Shown here piece after piece: positions 7,608 to 16,502 of a stretch of 51,404 bases of DNA. Source of the stretch: an uncultured Collinsella sp. (GTDB lineage Bacteria > Actinomycetota > Coriobacteriia > Coriobacteriales > Coriobacteriaceae); assembly GCA_900542325.1 (NCBI GenBank), contig UQMY01000018.1, forward strand, positions 1 to 51,404, given 5' to 3'. The translations under genes were made by a program, and so were the position numbers. The notes beneath the pieces are model-generated. The model was not told the origin of the DNA and made no database searches. It was given only the letters and a program-made list of their open reading frames with translations. Position 1 is the stretch's first letter, and every line of letters starts with the position of its first letter.

Positions 7608-9059
7608 ATGGCGGACAAGAACGCAGAAGTTGCAGTCGAGGACAACGGCGGCATGAAGAAAACGCTTTCGCTCTGGAACTTCTTCACCATCGGTTTCGGT
7701 GCCATCATCGGTACCGGTTGGGTTCTGCAGGTCGGCGACTGGATGGTCGTGGGCGGCGGTCCCGTTCCCGCTATGATTGCATTCCTCTTGGGCGCAATCT
7801 TCCTCGTGCCCGTCGGAGCTGTTTTTGGTGAGCTCACGGCTGCTATCCCCATTTCGGGCGGCATCGTCGAGTATGTCGATCGTAGCTTTGGCCGTACGAT
7901 GAGCTACATCACCGGCTGGCTCCTGGCCCTGGGCAACGGCATCCTGTGCCCGTGGGAGGCCATCGCCATCTCGACCCTCGTGTCCGAGATGTTCGGCAGC
8001 CTGCCCGGCCTTGAGTGGCTGCGCGCCGTCAAGCTCTACACCATCCTGGGCGCCGACGTTTACCTGTTCCCGACGCTGATCGCGCTCGGCTTTGCAACCT
8101 ACGTCATCTTCCTCAACTTCCGCGGTGCCAGCTCGGCCGCCAAGCTGCAGGCCTTCCTGACCAAGGCCCTGCTCTGCGGCATGCTACTCGCCATGGGCGT
8201 CTCGCTGTTCACCGGCTCGCCGGACAACGCCATGCCCGTGTTCTCCCAGGTCACCGGTGCTGGCGGCGGCAAGCCCGCTACCGAGGGCACCAGCCTGTTC
8301 GCAGGCATCGTTTCGGTCCTGGTTCTGACCCCGTTCTTCTACGCCGGCTTCGACACTATTCCTCAGCAGGCTGAGGAAGCAGCCGAGGGCCTCAACTGGA
8401 ACAAGTTCGGCAAGATCATCTCCTTGGCCCTGCTGGCCGCCGGCGGCTTCTACATGGTCTGCATCTACTCGTTCGGCACCATCCTCGACTGGCATGAGTT
8501 TGTTAAGAGCCCGGTTCCCGCGCTTGCCTGCCTCAAGGGCATCAACATGCTCCTGTACCTGGCCATGCTCGTCATCGCCACGCTTGGACCCATGGGCCCG
8601 ATGAACTCCTTCTACGGCGCCACGAGCCGCATCATGCTCGCCATGGGCCGCAAGGGCCAGCTGCCCGAGAAGTTCGCCGAGGTCGATCCCAAGTCCGGCG
8701 CTCCCAAGCTCGCCTGCGTCGTTCTGGGCGTCATCACCGTCGTCGGTCCGTTCCTGGGCAAGAACATGCTCATCCCTCTGACCAACGTGTCGGCTCTCGC
8801 CTTCATCTTCTCCTGCGGCATGGTCGCCCTCGCTTGCCTGCGCATGCGCTTCACCGAGCCCGACCTGCCTCGTCCCTACGAGGTGCCCGGCGGCAAGTTT
8901 GGCATCAGCCTCGCTATCGTTGCCTGCGGCACCATCATTGGCCTGCTCGTGATCCCGTTCTCTCCCGCCTCCCTCAACATGGTGGAGTGGAGCATCGTGA
9001 TCGGCTGGCTGGCTGTTGGCCTGGCCCTCATGGCCTTCACCAATTCCCGCAAAAAATAA
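7608..9059 (+). CDS. APC superfamily amino-acid permease
   Basis: A 483-residue transporter with about twelve membrane segments. The first helix carries FGAIIGTGWV, the glycine-rich substrate-binding motif of APC (amino acid-polyamine-organocation) carriers. ATG 7608 is chosen because AAAGGAGGGG lies just upstream; the in-frame ATG at 7569 would add a 13-residue tail with no ribosome site. The next gene encodes an amidohydrolase, suggesting that the permease imports an amino acid, peptide derivative or related amide that this enzyme degrades. Substrate identity cannot be read from the sequence. Confidence 0.87.
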   Translation: MADKNAEVAVEDNGGMKKTLSLWNFFTIGFGAIIGTGWVLQVGDWMVVGGGPVPAMIAFLLGAIFLVPVGAVFGELTAAIPISGGIVEYVDRSFGRTMSYITGWLLALGNGILCPWEAIAISTLVSEMFGSLPGLEWLRAVKLYTILGADVYLFPTLIALGFATYVIFLNFRGASSAAKLQAFLTKALLCGMLLAMGVSLFTGSPDNAMPVFSQVTGAGGGKPATEGTSLFAGIVSVLVLTPFFYAGFDTIPQQAEEAAEGLNWNKFGKIISLALLAAGGFYMVCIYSFGTILDWHEFVKSPVPALACLKGINMLLYLAMLVIATLGPMGPMNSFYGATSRIMLAMGRKGQLPEKFAEVDPKSGAPKLACVVLGVITVVGPFLGKNMLIPLTNVSALAFIFSCGMVALACLRMRFTEPDLPRPYEVPGGKFGISLAIVACGTIIGLLVIPFSPASLNMVEWSIVIGWLAVGLALMAFTNSRKK

Positions 9060-9079
9060 CGCCTAGCCGGGACGGATCG

Positions 9080-9108
9080 GGTGCGCGGGGCCTTCTCTCC
9101 CGCGCACC
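9080..9108 (+). terminator. Intercistronic hairpin between permease and amidohydrolase
   Basis: GGTGCGCGGG and its exact complement CCCGCGCACC form a 10-bp stem with a short loop. There is no T run, so it is more likely an mRNA-stabilising or partially terminating structure in a bicistronic transcript than a full terminator. Confidence 0.5.
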
Positions 9109-9190
9109 GAACCCGGCACCACTTGGGTAGTTTTGTGAGGCCTTAACCCAACGCGGCCTCGCCCACTATATGGATCCATAAGGAGGAACC

Positions 9191-10468
9191 ATGTCCACTA
9201 AGTATGCAATCGTTGGCGGCAAGCTCATCGACGGTACCGGTGCCGAGCCGGTCGAGAACTCCCTCGTTCTCGTCGACGAAAATGGCAAGATCGAGTACGC
9301 CGGTGTCATGCAGGACCTTCCCGAGGGCGTTGAGGTTATCGACGCCGCCGGCAAGACCGTCCTTCCCGGCCTGATCGACACCCACCTGCACTTCTCGGGC
9401 AACCTGACCGACGATGACACCGACTGGGTCATGCAGCCGCTCCTCGAGAAGCAGGCCGTCGCCGTCAAGCAGGCCTACGACTGCCTCACCCACGGTCTCA
9501 CCACCGTCTGCGAGATCGGCCGCTTTGGTATCCAGATCCGTGACTGCATCGACAAGGGCGTCTTCAAGGGCCCGCGCGTTCTGGCAACCGGCCTTGGCTT
9601 CTGCCGCGTTGCCGGCCACGGCGACTCCCACCACTGCAGCCAGGAGCTTAACAAGGAATCGCACCCCTGGGGCGATCAGGTCGACGGTCCTTGGGATCTG
9701 CGTAAGGCCGTCCGCCGTCGCCTGCGTGAGAACCCCGATGCCATCAAGATCTGGGCTACCGGTGGCGGCATCTGGCGCTGGGACTCCGGCCGCGACCAGC
9801 ACTACTGCTCCGAGGAGATTCAGGCCGTGGTCGAAGAGGCCAAGATGGTCGGCATCCCCGTTTGGAGCCACTGCTACAACAACCACGCCGCTGCCTACGA
9901 TTCCGTCCGTTTTGGCTGCGAGCAGCTGATCCACGGCTTCGATATCGATGAGCGCACCATGGACCTCATGGCCGAGCAGGGCACCTTCTTCACCCCGACG
10001 ATCGCCTTCCTGCCCACTTGGTACGCCACCTATCCGCCCGTCTACGTCCCCGAGCTGCACGACAAGTACGAGGGCACCCTGGTCGAGAAGGAACTGCAGC
10101 GCAACTACGACTGCCTGCGCGAGGCCAAGAAGCGCGGCGTCGTCATGACGATCGGCTCCGACTCCTTCTCCTTCGTCACCCCGTACGGCACCTGCTCCAT
10201 CGAGGAGATGTACGAGTTCGTCGACAAGATCGGCTTCACCCCGGTCGAGACCATCACCTGTGCCACCCTCAACGGTGCCAAGATGTGCCACATCGAGGAC
10301 GAGACCGGTTCCATCGAGGCCGGCAAGTGCGCCGACCTGCTGGTCGTCAACGGTGACGTCGCCGCCGACATCCACGTGCTCAACACCGACAACATGGACG
10401 TCATTATGAAGGACGGCTGGATTGTCGAGGCCGGCACCTTCGGCGAGGCAAACAAGTACAGCGCCTAA
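9191..10468 (+). CDS. Metal-dependent amidohydrolase (prolidase / imidazolonepropionase-like)
   Basis: A 425-residue cytoplasmic enzyme of the amidohydrolase superfamily (COG1228-like). The metal-binding HxH is in IDTHLHFSG; DAIKIWATGGG carries the lysine that is carboxylated in related binuclear enzymes; further ligands appear in VWSHCYNNHAA and LIHGFDID, and the catalytic Asp in TIGSDSF. Related proteins hydrolyse Xaa-Pro dipeptides, imidazolones or organophosphate-like esters. It follows the APC permease after 130 bases and has a strong AAGGAGG site. The two probably form an uptake-and-hydrolysis pair. Superfamily is firm; substrate is unknown. Confidence 0.85.
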   Translation: MSTKYAIVGGKLIDGTGAEPVENSLVLVDENGKIEYAGVMQDLPEGVEVIDAAGKTVLPGLIDTHLHFSGNLTDDDTDWVMQPLLEKQAVAVKQAYDCLTHGLTTVCEIGRFGIQIRDCIDKGVFKGPRVLATGLGFCRVAGHGDSHHCSQELNKESHPWGDQVDGPWDLRKAVRRRLRENPDAIKIWATGGGIWRWDSGRDQHYCSEEIQAVVEEAKMVGIPVWSHCYNNHAAAYDSVRFGCEQLIHGFDIDERTMDLMAEQGTFFTPTIAFLPTWYATYPPVYVPELHDKYEGTLVEKELQRNYDCLREAKKRGVVMTIGSDSFSFVTPYGTCSIEEMYEFVDKIGFTPVETITCATLNGAKMCHIEDETGSIEAGKCADLLVVNGDVAADIHVLNTDNMDVIMKDGWIVEAGTFGEANKYSA

Positions 10469-10526
10469 GCTACCGTTCATCGATGGCTGGATGTAAAACA
10501 CAGTATTTGATTGCATAATGCAATGG

Positions 10527-10551
10527 AGAGGGTCGCTTGCGGCCCTCTTTA
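10527..10551 (+). terminator. Terminator after the amidohydrolase gene
   Basis: AGAGGGTCGC and GCGGCCCTCT form a stem (one G-T pair) followed by TTTATT. It separates the permease/amidohydrolase unit from the sensor kinase and argues that the kinase start lies downstream of it. Confidence 0.75.
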
Positions 10552-10580
10552 TTGCTATGGGGTGCGTCAGTAAGAAGGGG

Positions 10581-11972
10581 ATGACGGTGGATCTCAATAG
10601 GCTGATTCTGGGTAAGAGCTACAACTCTACCAAGGTCTTTCGTACGGCCCAGCATGTGGTTCAGGCCATCTTGCTCGGTTTTGTCGTTCCGGCGCTTATC
10701 CTGTTGCTTATCTGGGATTTGACTGATAATCCCAACCCCGTCCCGGGCGTTGTCGTCATTGCCGGCTTGGTCATGCTGTGCTTCTTCTTTTCATATGTCT
10801 TTGTGGTCCCCGACGACCTCACGTCGAGCGCTACCGACCGTACGCTCGCCATCGCATCAAAAATATTCGCCTACACGTCGCGCGGCCTTACGCCCGAAGC
10901 GGCCCTGGGCGCCTCCAAAATCATCCTTTCCGAGACCATTGCTTCGGCCATCTGCTTTACCGACGGCAAGCAGGTGCTGGCGAGCTGGGGCGAGGACTCG
11001 GCAAAATGCCCCGCGGGCACTCCGGTTGTGCTGCGGACTACGCTCAACGTGATCAACAGCGGTGAGCAAAGCGTGTTCTCGCGCGATGCCTCGACCGAGA
11101 CGGGTGGCTACTTTCCGCGCCTGCGCGCCGGTATTGTCGCACCGCTTACCGTGCGCGGGCATTGCGTGGGCACGCTCGAGCTGTATTATCCCCGTCTGAG
11201 CAGCATCGATATGCGCCAGACGGCGCTTGCCTCGGGCTTTGCCGACCTCATTTCCACGCAGCTTGCGAGCTTTGAGCTTGAGCGCCAGGACGAGCTTACG
11301 GCCCGCGTGGAGCTGCGTGCCTTGCAATCGCAGGTCGATCCTCATTTTCTGTTTAACACCATCAGCACCATCGTGTCGCTCGTTCGAACCGAGCCCGACA
11401 AGGCCAGGTCGCTGCTGATCGACTTCTCCAACTACTATCGTCAGACGCTTTCTGATTCCGATACGCTCACCACGCTCGAGCACGAGGTGGAACAGGGCAC
11501 TCGCTATATCAATCTTATGCAGGCTCGTTATGGCGACGGCCGTCTGCGCGTCTCGGTCGATATCGACTTTGAGGTGCGCGATTGCATGGTGCCGCCGTTT
11601 ATCTTGCAGCCGTTGCTCGAAAACTGCATCAAGCACGCGCAGCGCGAGACCGAGCCGCTTTCTATTCATGTTAGGGCTTTCGAGACCGATGACGGTTTGG
11701 AGATCATCGTCGAGGACGATGGCATCGGTATGAGCGAAGAGGTCTGCGCACATCTGTTTGAGCAACATCGCCTGGAGGAGCCCGAGAGCATTACCGCCGA
11801 CGGCTCCGTCAAGCGAGGTTGCGGCCTGGCGCTCTTCAACGTGCTTCAGCGCATCCATTTCTTTTACGGAGAAGATTCCGGCATGCGCGTGAAGTCCCAG
11901 GGGGGCGTGGGAACGCAGGTCATCGTCGAGCTGAACGGCGAGCCGCATGAGCCGGCGCCGTTGACGGCGTAG
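10581..11972 (+). CDS. LytS/YehU-type sensor histidine kinase (first pair)
   Basis: A membrane sensor kinase of about 463 residues. Two N-terminal hydrophobic segments (about residues 25-47 and 55-75) are followed by a GAF-like sensing region (about 85-225). Then come a His_kinase domain of the LytS type with His255 in VDPHFLFN and a HATPase_c domain with LLENCIKHA, EDDGIGM and GCGLALFNV. It should phosphorylate the LytTR regulator encoded next. The start lies after the terminator at 10527; ATG 10581 is placed very close to AAGGGG, and GTG 10587 is a good alternative. The signal is unknown. It is paralogous to the kinase at 16499. Confidence 0.87.
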   Translation: MTVDLNRLILGKSYNSTKVFRTAQHVVQAILLGFVVPALILLLIWDLTDNPNPVPGVVVIAGLVMLCFFFSYVFVVPDDLTSSATDRTLAIASKIFAYTSRGLTPEAALGASKIILSETIASAICFTDGKQVLASWGEDSAKCPAGTPVVLRTTLNVINSGEQSVFSRDASTETGGYFPRLRAGIVAPLTVRGHCVGTLELYYPRLSSIDMRQTALASGFADLISTQLASFELERQDELTARVELRALQSQVDPHFLFNTISTIVSLVRTEPDKARSLLIDFSNYYRQTLSDSDTLTTLEHEVEQGTRYINLMQARYGDGRLRVSVDIDFEVRDCMVPPFILQPLLENCIKHAQRETEPLSIHVRAFETDDGLEIIVEDDGIGMSEEVCAHLFEQHRLEEPESITADGSVKRGCGLALFNVLQRIHFFYGEDSGMRVKSQGGVGTQVIVELNGEPHEPAPLTA

Positions 11973-12010
11973 CACGCGGTTGGATTGAGAGAAAAAGAGG
12001 GGAAGCACAT

Positions 12011-12745
12011 ATGTCCGAAGGCTGGAACATCTTGGTGGTTGATGACGAACCTCCCATTAGGGCTGAGCTACGCTATCTGTTGGAAAAGGATACGCGTGTG
12101 GGCCAGATTGCCGAGGCGGGCAATGTCACCGAAGCCGTGGAGTCGATTCTGTCGAACAAGCCCGACGTGCTGTTTTTAGACATTACCATGCCCGGTCGCT
12201 CGGGAATTGAGCTTGCCGAGACGCTGCAGAACCTAAAGACGCCGCCGGTGGTTGTGTTTGTGACGGCGTTTGCCGAGTATGCGGCCGATGCCTATAACCT
12301 CGATGCCGTCGATTATGTCGTCAAGCCGGTCGAGGACGCACGCCTGTCAAAGGCACTCGACAAGATCGAGGCAGCCTTGGGTGTCCGTCGTGTTATCCAC
12401 GCTCCGCGCCAGCCTTTGCGTCTGACGGTGGACCGCGGGGGCAAAAAGGTGTTCATTCCCGCCGCAGACGTCTGCTACTTTGAGGCGCGCGCCGATTTTT
12501 GCAACGCCATCTGCGCCGAGGGAACGTACCTGATCAATGAGTCGATCTCTTCGCTCGAGCGTCGCTTGGTCTCCGAGGGCTTTATTCGCGTTCATCGCAG
12601 CTATCTGGTCAATTTGGAAGACGTGCACAATGTCGAGATCGGTTCCACGGGTCTTATGGAGCTCAGGCTCGATCGCGTAACCTCGACGGTGCCCGTGTCC
12701 CGCCGTCGCGCTGCCGAGGTTAAAGCACACTTGGGGCTTGCGTAG
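12011..12745 (+). CDS. LytTR-family response regulator (first pair)
   Basis: A 244-residue regulator. The receiver domain (about residues 5-120) has the acidic pair DDE near the start, phospho-acceptor Asp57 in LFLDITMPG, and a conserved Lys in DYVVKPVE. The LytTR DNA-binding domain (about 138-240) has FEARADFCNAIC and FIRVHRSYLVNL, typical of this family. It lies 38 bases after the kinase gene with an AGAGGGG ribosome site, so the two form one operon. Targets are not identifiable from this window. Confidence 0.92.
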   Translation: MSEGWNILVVDDEPPIRAELRYLLEKDTRVGQIAEAGNVTEAVESILSNKPDVLFLDITMPGRSGIELAETLQNLKTPPVVVFVTAFAEYAADAYNLDAVDYVVKPVEDARLSKALDKIEAALGVRRVIHAPRQPLRLTVDRGGKKVFIPAADVCYFEARADFCNAICAEGTYLINESISSLERRLVSEGFIRVHRSYLVNLEDVHNVEIGSTGLMELRLDRVTSTVPVSRRRAAEVKAHLGLA

Positions 12746-12837
12746 ACGGTCTGCGTGCCGTCGTTTACCATCGCAGGTTTGGCATGGGCGCGCGGTGGGC
12801 ATAATGGGTGGCATCGAATGAAATCGAAAGGATCATT

Positions 12838-13782
12838 ATGCCCGCGCTTATCACCCATCATCTGTTTGGCGAGGAAAGCATCGACCGTCTTCCGCAGGGC
12901 GTCATCACGTCCGATGAAGAGCGCATTGCCTTTATCTTGGGCAACCAAGGCCCCGACCCGTTTTTCTTTCACATTCTGACACCGCGTGTTTCCGACTGCA
13001 CGCTGCTGGCGCAGGTCATGCATCGGTCGCGTATGTCTCGCCAGTTCGCGTGCCTGCGCGACGGCGTGTCGCATCTGTTGCCGCGCGACGCCAGCTTGGG
13101 TCGCGCCTTTGCGCTGGGCCTGCTGTCTCATTACGTGCTCGACCGCAACGCCCACCCCTTTGTCTATGAGCAACAGTTTGGCATCGTGGAGTCCGATTCA
13201 GAGCTTGAGGATTCGAGCAGTCAGGTCCATGCCGTGATCGAGAGCGACCTGGATGTACTGATGCTGCAGCTTAAACGCGATGGCGCTACGGTCGACGATT
13301 ACCCGCCGGCGGGCGAGATCGTCACCACCGACCGTATCAATCGCGTTGCCGGCGTGCTGATGAGCTATGTTGCCGGACGCGTGTACGGTATTGACATTCC
13401 GGCGGGGGAATACGGTGCCGCCGTTGCCAATATGCAGCGACTTTACCGCGCGATTGAGCCGGCCGGCTCCGTAAAGACGCGCGCGATCTCGTTGGTTGAG
13501 GGCTTGGTGCACGACTACTCGCTGCTCGACGGCCTTGCCCATCGCGTGACGACGGAGCTGCCCGAGCGCACCGGTAACCTGGGCCATCTGACATGGAAGA
13601 ATCCCTTTACCGATAAGGTCTCGAATGAGAGTTTCCCCGAGGTCTTTGATCGCGCGCTGGTCGATTACGAGTGTACGGTCGCGCGTTTTATCGAGACCGG
13701 CGACATGGAGGCCGTGACCAGTCACGTCAACTACAGCGGTCGCGTGCTCAATGTCGATGAGGAGTTCGACCGCGAGGAATAG
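12838..13782 (+). CDS. Zinc-dependent phospholipase C-like protein
   Basis: A 314-residue protein related to the zinc_dep_PLPC / P1-nuclease-like family. Metal-ligand-like residues are seen in ALITHHLFGEE, GNQGPDPFF, and FALGLLSHYVLDRNAHPF. No signal peptide is visible, so it is probably cytoplasmic, unlike secreted clostridial phospholipases. ATG 12838 follows GAAAGGA at the right distance; a start at 12808 would add ten unconserved residues. Actual substrate (phospholipid, nucleic acid or other phosphoester) is unknown. Confidence 0.75.
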   Translation: MPALITHHLFGEESIDRLPQGVITSDEERIAFILGNQGPDPFFFHILTPRVSDCTLLAQVMHRSRMSRQFACLRDGVSHLLPRDASLGRAFALGLLSHYVLDRNAHPFVYEQQFGIVESDSELEDSSSQVHAVIESDLDVLMLQLKRDGATVDDYPPAGEIVTTDRINRVAGVLMSYVAGRVYGIDIPAGEYGAAVANMQRLYRAIEPAGSVKTRAISLVEGLVHDYSLLDGLAHRVTTELPERTGNLGHLTWKNPFTDKVSNESFPEVFDRALVDYECTVARFIETGDMEAVTSHVNYSGRVLNVDEEFDREE

Positions 13783-13883
13783 GGCCCATGCGTGCCCCTT
13801 TGCCGAATCCTTACCGGTGCTTCTGGACAATTGGGGTACGATGAATTAACTGCATATCGGGCGAATACGAAGGGTCCCTGTCC

Positions 13884-15143
13884 ATGAAATACACCAAGCT
13901 CGAGCGTAACTGGGTCATGTACGATGTGGGAAACTCGGCCCTCGTGCTGCTCAATACCTCGGTGGTGCCCATTTACTTTAACGCCATCAATACCGGCGCT
14001 TCCTCGGCCGACCTGGTGGTCGCCTGGGGCAATGCGCAGACGATCGCCTCGCTGGTCATCGCCATGCTCATGCCCATTCTGGGCGCGCTTGCCGATTACG
14101 CCGGCAACAAGATCAAGTTCTTCTTGGGCTTCTTCCTGACGGGTCTCGTGCTTTGCTTTGCACAGGCTATCCCGATGTCCGCCATGGCGTTTTTGACCGT
14201 CTATGTGCTGTGCACCATCGGCCTCAACTCGTCTATGACGTTCTACGACGCCATGTTGCCCGATGTCACCACCGATGAGCGCATGGACGCCGTGTCGAGT
14301 TCGGGCTTCGCTTGGGGCTACATCGGTTCCACCGTGCCGTTCATCATCTGCCTGGCGCTCATTATGGGCGGTCCGGCCCTTGGCGTCCCCACCATGTTGG
14401 CCACGCGCCTGTCGTTTATTATCACCGGCGCCTGGTGGCTCATCTTTACCTTGCCGCTCATCCGCACCTATAAGCAAAAATACGGTCGCGAGCGCAAGCC
14501 CGAAGACACCATCGGCTACATTGTGGGCGGCGTGTTCTCCGAGGTCGGACACACCATGCGCGAGATCGCCCACAACAAGACCGTGCTGGTCTACATGATC
14601 GCGTTCTTCTTCTATATCGATGGCGTGCACACGGTCATCTCCATGGCAACCAGCTACGGATCGGCCTTGGGCATCGATTCGACCCAGTTGGTCCTGGCGC
14701 TGCTCGTCACGCAGTTTGTGGCTTTCCCGTCCGCCATCATCTACGGCAAGCTCGCCGGCCGCGTGGGCACGCTCAACATGATCTTGGTGGCAGTCGCCGC
14801 CTATATGGGCATCGTGCTCTTTGCCGCGTTCTTCCTCAAGACCGCCTTTGAGTTTTGGGTGCTTGCCATTTTGGTCGGCCTGTTCCAGGGCGGCGTGCAG
14901 GCGCTCAGCCGCAGCTACTTTGGCCGCATTATTCCCAAGGAAAAGTCCAACGAGTACTACGGCTTCTTTGATATCTTTGGCCGCTATGCAAGTGTTATGG
15001 GCACCTTCTTGGTGTCGGTCGTCACCTCGCTGACCGGCAACCCCTCGCTGGGCGTCCTGTCTATCGGCGTGCTGCTGGTGGTGGGCTTTGCGCTGCTGGT
15101 CCGTCTGTCCCGCATGTCTCAAACGGCAGAGCAGGCCGCATAG
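13884..15143 (+). CDS. MFS permease of the UMF1/Atg22-like family
   Basis: A 419-residue membrane protein with about twelve hydrophobic segments. The N-terminal region has WVMYDVGNSA, characteristic of the UMF1 (Atg22-like) branch of the major facilitator superfamily. FYDAMLPDV and RSYFGRIIP are further family traits. These transporters are often annotated as amino-acid or vacuole effluxers; the substrate here is not known. It appears monocistronic, between the phospholipase-like gene and a terminator-like hairpin. Confidence 0.85.
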   Translation: MKYTKLERNWVMYDVGNSALVLLNTSVVPIYFNAINTGASSADLVVAWGNAQTIASLVIAMLMPILGALADYAGNKIKFFLGFFLTGLVLCFAQAIPMSAMAFLTVYVLCTIGLNSSMTFYDAMLPDVTTDERMDAVSSSGFAWGYIGSTVPFIICLALIMGGPALGVPTMLATRLSFIITGAWWLIFTLPLIRTYKQKYGRERKPEDTIGYIVGGVFSEVGHTMREIAHNKTVLVYMIAFFFYIDGVHTVISMATSYGSALGIDSTQLVLALLVTQFVAFPSAIIYGKLAGRVGTLNMILVAVAAYMGIVLFAAFFLKTAFEFWVLAILVGLFQGGVQALSRSYFGRIIPKEKSNEYYGFFDIFGRYASVMGTFLVSVVTSLTGNPSLGVLSIGVLLVVGFALLVRLSRMSQTAEQAA

Positions 15144-15257
15144 GAACTTGCCGGTAATTGCGTCCGCCGCGATACTCTTTTGGGGCTATCCGCAATAAAC
15201 ATTCTGACTTTCGAACAATGATTAGCCCAAGTGGGTATGATGGAGTCAGCTAGGTCG

Positions 15258-15293
15258 CGGGGCGTCGCCTGTGTTTGGCGGCGTCCCGTTTTT
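15258..15293 (+). terminator. Terminator-like hairpin ahead of the glycosyltransferase
   Basis: CGGGGCGTCGCC and GGCGGCGTCCCG form a stem followed by TTTTTG. It may end the MFS transcript. A TATGAT element near 15235 lies just upstream, so it could instead act as an attenuator in the leader of the glycosyltransferase operon. Confidence 0.65.
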
Positions 15294-15314
15294 GTGTTGC
15301 AGGGAGGGTAAGGC

Positions 15315-16502
15315 ATGAACGCCACGGTCGTGATTCCAACGTATTGGGCGGGCGATGACGCTCGCGCAAACGCCCCTGGCACCTATGACCATTCGACACG
15401 ACTCAACGCCGACAATCCCGAACTCGACCGCTGCCTGGCCTCGCTTGAACAGGTGCGCGACATCCCGCGCATCATCCTTTTGGTGGTCTGTCCCGTTTCT
15501 GCCACAGCCGATGTGTCGCTGCGCGTGCACGAGATTGTCGACGCGCATCCCACGCTCAAGGTCACCGTTGTCACCAACACCCAGGCCTCGCGCATCGCAG
15601 ACCGGGTTGCTCAGATCGCGCCCAAGGGTTCGGGCGAGTGCGTGAGTCTGCGAGGCTACGGCGCCATCCGCAACATGGGGCTGGCCTGTGCCGCTGTGCT
15701 GGGGCATGACGCGGTTATCTTTTTGGATGACGATGAGACTGTCATCGATGCCGACTTTATGAAGCGTGCGACCTACGCGCTGGGTCAGCAGACGCGTCAG
15801 GGCCTGCCGATCTTGGTCAAGAGCGGCTATTTCTACGATCGCGACGGATCGCCGCTGGCTCCCGCGGACAAGGCGGGCATCTGCCATCGTTGGTGGACCA
15901 AGCGCATCGAGTTCAACCGTTGGATGAAAAAGGCGCTCTCGGGCACCCGCATCTCGCGCTCCAACTACGTGTGCGGCGGCCTGATGGCCCTGCACGCCCG
16001 CGCCTTTACGCGTGTGGCCTTTGACCCGTTTATCACCCGCGGCGAGGACTTGGATTACCTCTTTAACATGCGCATGTTTGGCTACGACGTGTGGTTCGAT
16101 AACGAGTGGACCGTGCGCCATTTGCCTCCGGAGTCCGAAAAGCGCTCACCGCGCTTTATGCAGGATGTATACCGTTGGTACTACGAACGGGCCAAGTTGA
16201 CGTTCGCCGCGCATCAAAAGGAGCTCATTCCCGTTACGGCGGCATCGCTCATGCCCTACCCGGGCCCGTGGATTTCGCGCGAGCTCGACGACCGCGTGCG
16301 CAAGACCGCTATGGTCCGCAGCGTGTTTACCCGCGAGCATGAGGGCTACCTGCGCATCTGGCGCCATGGTATCGACGAGGCAAAGGCCTATGCGCGCCAA
16401 AACGCTGCAAGCTACCTGCGTTTCCAGAGCTTTTGGCCCAAGATCATGGACGGGCTTTGGCGTGACGCACAACTGATCAGTATCCTGGAGGGGGCCGAAT
16501 GA
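15315..16502 (+). CDS. Family 2-like glycosyltransferase
   Basis: A 395-residue protein with an N-terminal nucleotide-sugar binding fold starting ATVVIPTYW and an acidic, metal-binding DxD-type motif in VIFLDDDETVIDAD. RGEDLDYLFNMR resembles the catalytic ED region of GT2/GT-A enzymes. No membrane segment is evident. Its stop codon overlaps the start of the sensor kinase gene (ATGA, 16499-16502), so the two are translationally coupled. That suggests the sugar transfer and the signalling pair act in one envelope-related process. Donor and acceptor are unknown. Confidence 0.8.
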   Translation: MNATVVIPTYWAGDDARANAPGTYDHSTRLNADNPELDRCLASLEQVRDIPRIILLVVCPVSATADVSLRVHEIVDAHPTLKVTVVTNTQASRIADRVAQIAPKGSGECVSLRGYGAIRNMGLACAAVLGHDAVIFLDDDETVIDADFMKRATYALGQQTRQGLPILVKSGYFYDRDGSPLAPADKAGICHRWWTKRIEFNRWMKKALSGTRISRSNYVCGGLMALHARAFTRVAFDPFITRGEDLDYLFNMRMFGYDVWFDNEWTVRHLPPESEKRSPRFMQDVYRWYYERAKLTFAAHQKELIPVTAASLMPYPGPWISRELDDRVRKTAMVRSVFTREHEGYLRIWRHGIDEAKAYARQNAASYLRFQSFWPKIMDGLWRDAQLISILEGAE

